NCBI GenBank assembly: GCA_035632555.1
Contig: DASQGO010000126.1
Coordinates: 1-6,248 of the forward strand
Length of the DNA stretch: 6,248 nucleotides
DNA from: 2-02-FULL-62-14 sp035632555
GTDB taxonomy: Bacteria; Nitrospirota; Nitrospiria; Nitrospirales; Nitrospiraceae
Reading direction: 5' to 3'
Under the pieces are notes generated by a model that was given only the letters and a program-made list of their open reading frames with translations, had not been told where the DNA came from and did no database searches. Below, piece after piece: positions 5,512-6,248 of the stretch. A program made the translations under genes and the position numbers. Numbering within the stretch: the stretch's first letter is position 1; the number at the start of each line of letters is the position of its first letter.

Positions 5512-6248
5512 ATGCCCACGAGAGTTGAAGAGGCCTTGCCCTATCTGACCCATGCCTTCGCCGGCATCGGGGGCGTGATCAGGACCACGCCGGAGGATTT
5601 CCGCGTCGAGGAGAAGCCGCTCTACCTGCCCTGCGGGCAGGGCGAGCATCTCTATGTGTCCATCACCAAGCGCGGCCTGTCCACGCCGCAGCTCGTTTCG
5701 CGATTGTCGTCCACGCTCGGCGTGAAGGTCCATGGCATCGGCGTGGCCGGTCTGAAAGACGCCCGCGCGGTGACGACGCAGATGGTGTCACTCCAGCATG
5801 TCACGCCTGAGATGGTTGCGCGCATTGTTCCTGATGAACAGATTCTCTCCATCACGATTCTGGGCCGCCATCGCAACCGGCTCAGGACCGGGCACCATGC
5901 CGGCAATATGTTCCATCTCGTCATTCGAAAGATCGAGCCGTCTGCCTCGGCGATGGTCCCGTTGATGATGGAAGAATTGACGCGGCGCGGCGTGCCCAAC
6001 TATTTCGGGCCGCAGCGGCAGGGGCGCGACGGCACCAACTATGAAGTGGGCGCCGCGCTGCTCTATGACGAAAAGCGGCGGGCGAAGATGCCACGATCCA
6101 AGCGCATCTGGTACCTGAATGCCTACCAATCCATTCTGTTCAATCGCATGTTGGCAAAACGGATCGACCGGATTGACCGGATGCTCGTCGGGGACTGGGC
6201 GGTCAAGCACGTCAACGGCGCCTGCTTCCTGGTCGAGGATGCCGACAC
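5512..6248 (+). CDS. truD: tRNA pseudouridine(13) synthase TruD, 3' partial
   Basis: The enzyme converts uridine 13 of certain tRNAs to pseudouridine in the cytoplasm. The frame is open from the ATG at 5512 to the window end (245 codons; E. coli TruD has about 349), so the C-terminal part is missing only because of the cut. The N-terminal TPEDFRVEE (26-34) is typical. The catalytic motif is VAGLKDARAVTTQ (78-90) with catalytic Asp83. GRHRNRLRTGHHAGNMFHL (118-136) and VPNYFGPQRQGRDGTN (161-176) are the other TruD signatures; the family usually has F or another residue where Gln170 stands. After residue 180 the TRUD insertion domain begins. There is no clear Shine-Dalgarno before the ATG (GGACGTTCGAC). 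It diverges from the EF-hand gene with a 31-bp gap. Confidence 0.95.
   Translation, partial: MPTRVEEALPYLTHAFAGIGGVIRTTPEDFRVEEKPLYLPCGQGEHLYVSITKRGLSTPQLVSRLSSTLGVKVHGIGVAGLKDARAVTTQMVSLQHVTPEMVARIVPDEQILSITILGRHRNRLRTGHHAGNMFHLVIRKIEPSASAMVPLMMEELTRRGVPNYFGPQRQGRDGTNYEVGAALLYDEKRRAKMPRSKRIWYLNAYQSILFNRMLAKRIDRIDRMLVGDWAVKHVNGACFLVEDAD

Noticed and set aside
4875..5528. 217-codon plus-strand frame opposite the EF-hand gene
   Set aside because: No recognisable domain and it overlaps the truD start; the minus-strand frame has a signal peptide and a calcium-loop motif.
5092..5733. 213-codon minus-strand frame across the truD start
   Set aside because: It is antisense to truD signatures and covers two real genes; composition is Arg/His rich without motifs.
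6160..6177. 9-bp tandem repeat (CGGATCGAC / CGGATTGAC) in truD
   Set aside because: Only two imperfect copies encoding Arg-Ile-Asp twice; compatible with ordinary coding sequence.
1..6248. CRISPR, tRNA/rRNA, insertion sequence or attachment-site signals
   Set aside because: No spaced direct repeats, no cloverleaf-like segments, no transposase or integrase and no flanking inverted repeats were seen on either strand.

Overview
The window is GC-rich bacterial chromosome, densely packed with short housekeeping and stress-type genes. It has no RNA gene, CRISPR array, transposase or phage marker. The gene set (TruD pseudouridine synthase, SirB1-like protein with HEAT-like helices, Tag glycosylase, ABC-2 permease) fits a Gram-negative lineage such as Nitrospirota or Proteobacteria. 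That assignment is my impression from protein style and cannot be proved from the window.

Layout: (1) 2-1645, plus strand: the 3' part of an ABC-2 type permease, then a SirB1/transglutaminase-like protein 9 bp downstream with its Shine-Dalgarno over the permease stop codon. (2) 1657-4037, minus strand: four tightly coupled genes read in the order marR-type regulator, FMN nitroreductase, DNA-3-methyladenine glycosylase I (tag), RNase Z-like metallo-beta-lactamase-fold hydrolase. Junctions are a 38 bp overlap, a 2 bp gap and an 8 bp gap. The two operons converge with 11 bp between their stop codons. (3) 4038-4133: a divergent promoter region with two well-formed sigma70-type promoters placed back to back. 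(4) 4134-4766, plus strand: a membrane-anchored HEAT-repeat protein. (5) 4767-4862: a convergent intergenic stretch holding a long GC-rich hairpin. (6) 4863-5480, minus strand: a secreted protein of unknown function with one EF-hand-like loop. (7) 5512-6248, plus strand: truD, cut by the window end.

How it works together: the four-gene minus-strand operon reads as a self-regulated electrophile/alkylation stress module (sensor, reductase, base-excision repair enzyme, metallohydrolase). This is inferred from gene order and coupling; no member shows the inducer. A second pattern is translational. The three genes internal to operons that have a recognisable Shine-Dalgarno sequence are the SirB1-like gene, the nitroreductase and the MBL gene. 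The promoter-proximal genes (marR, the HEAT gene, probably the EF-hand gene) have a -10 box only 5-9 nt before the ATG and no ribosome-binding site, which predicts leaderless or nearly leaderless mRNAs.
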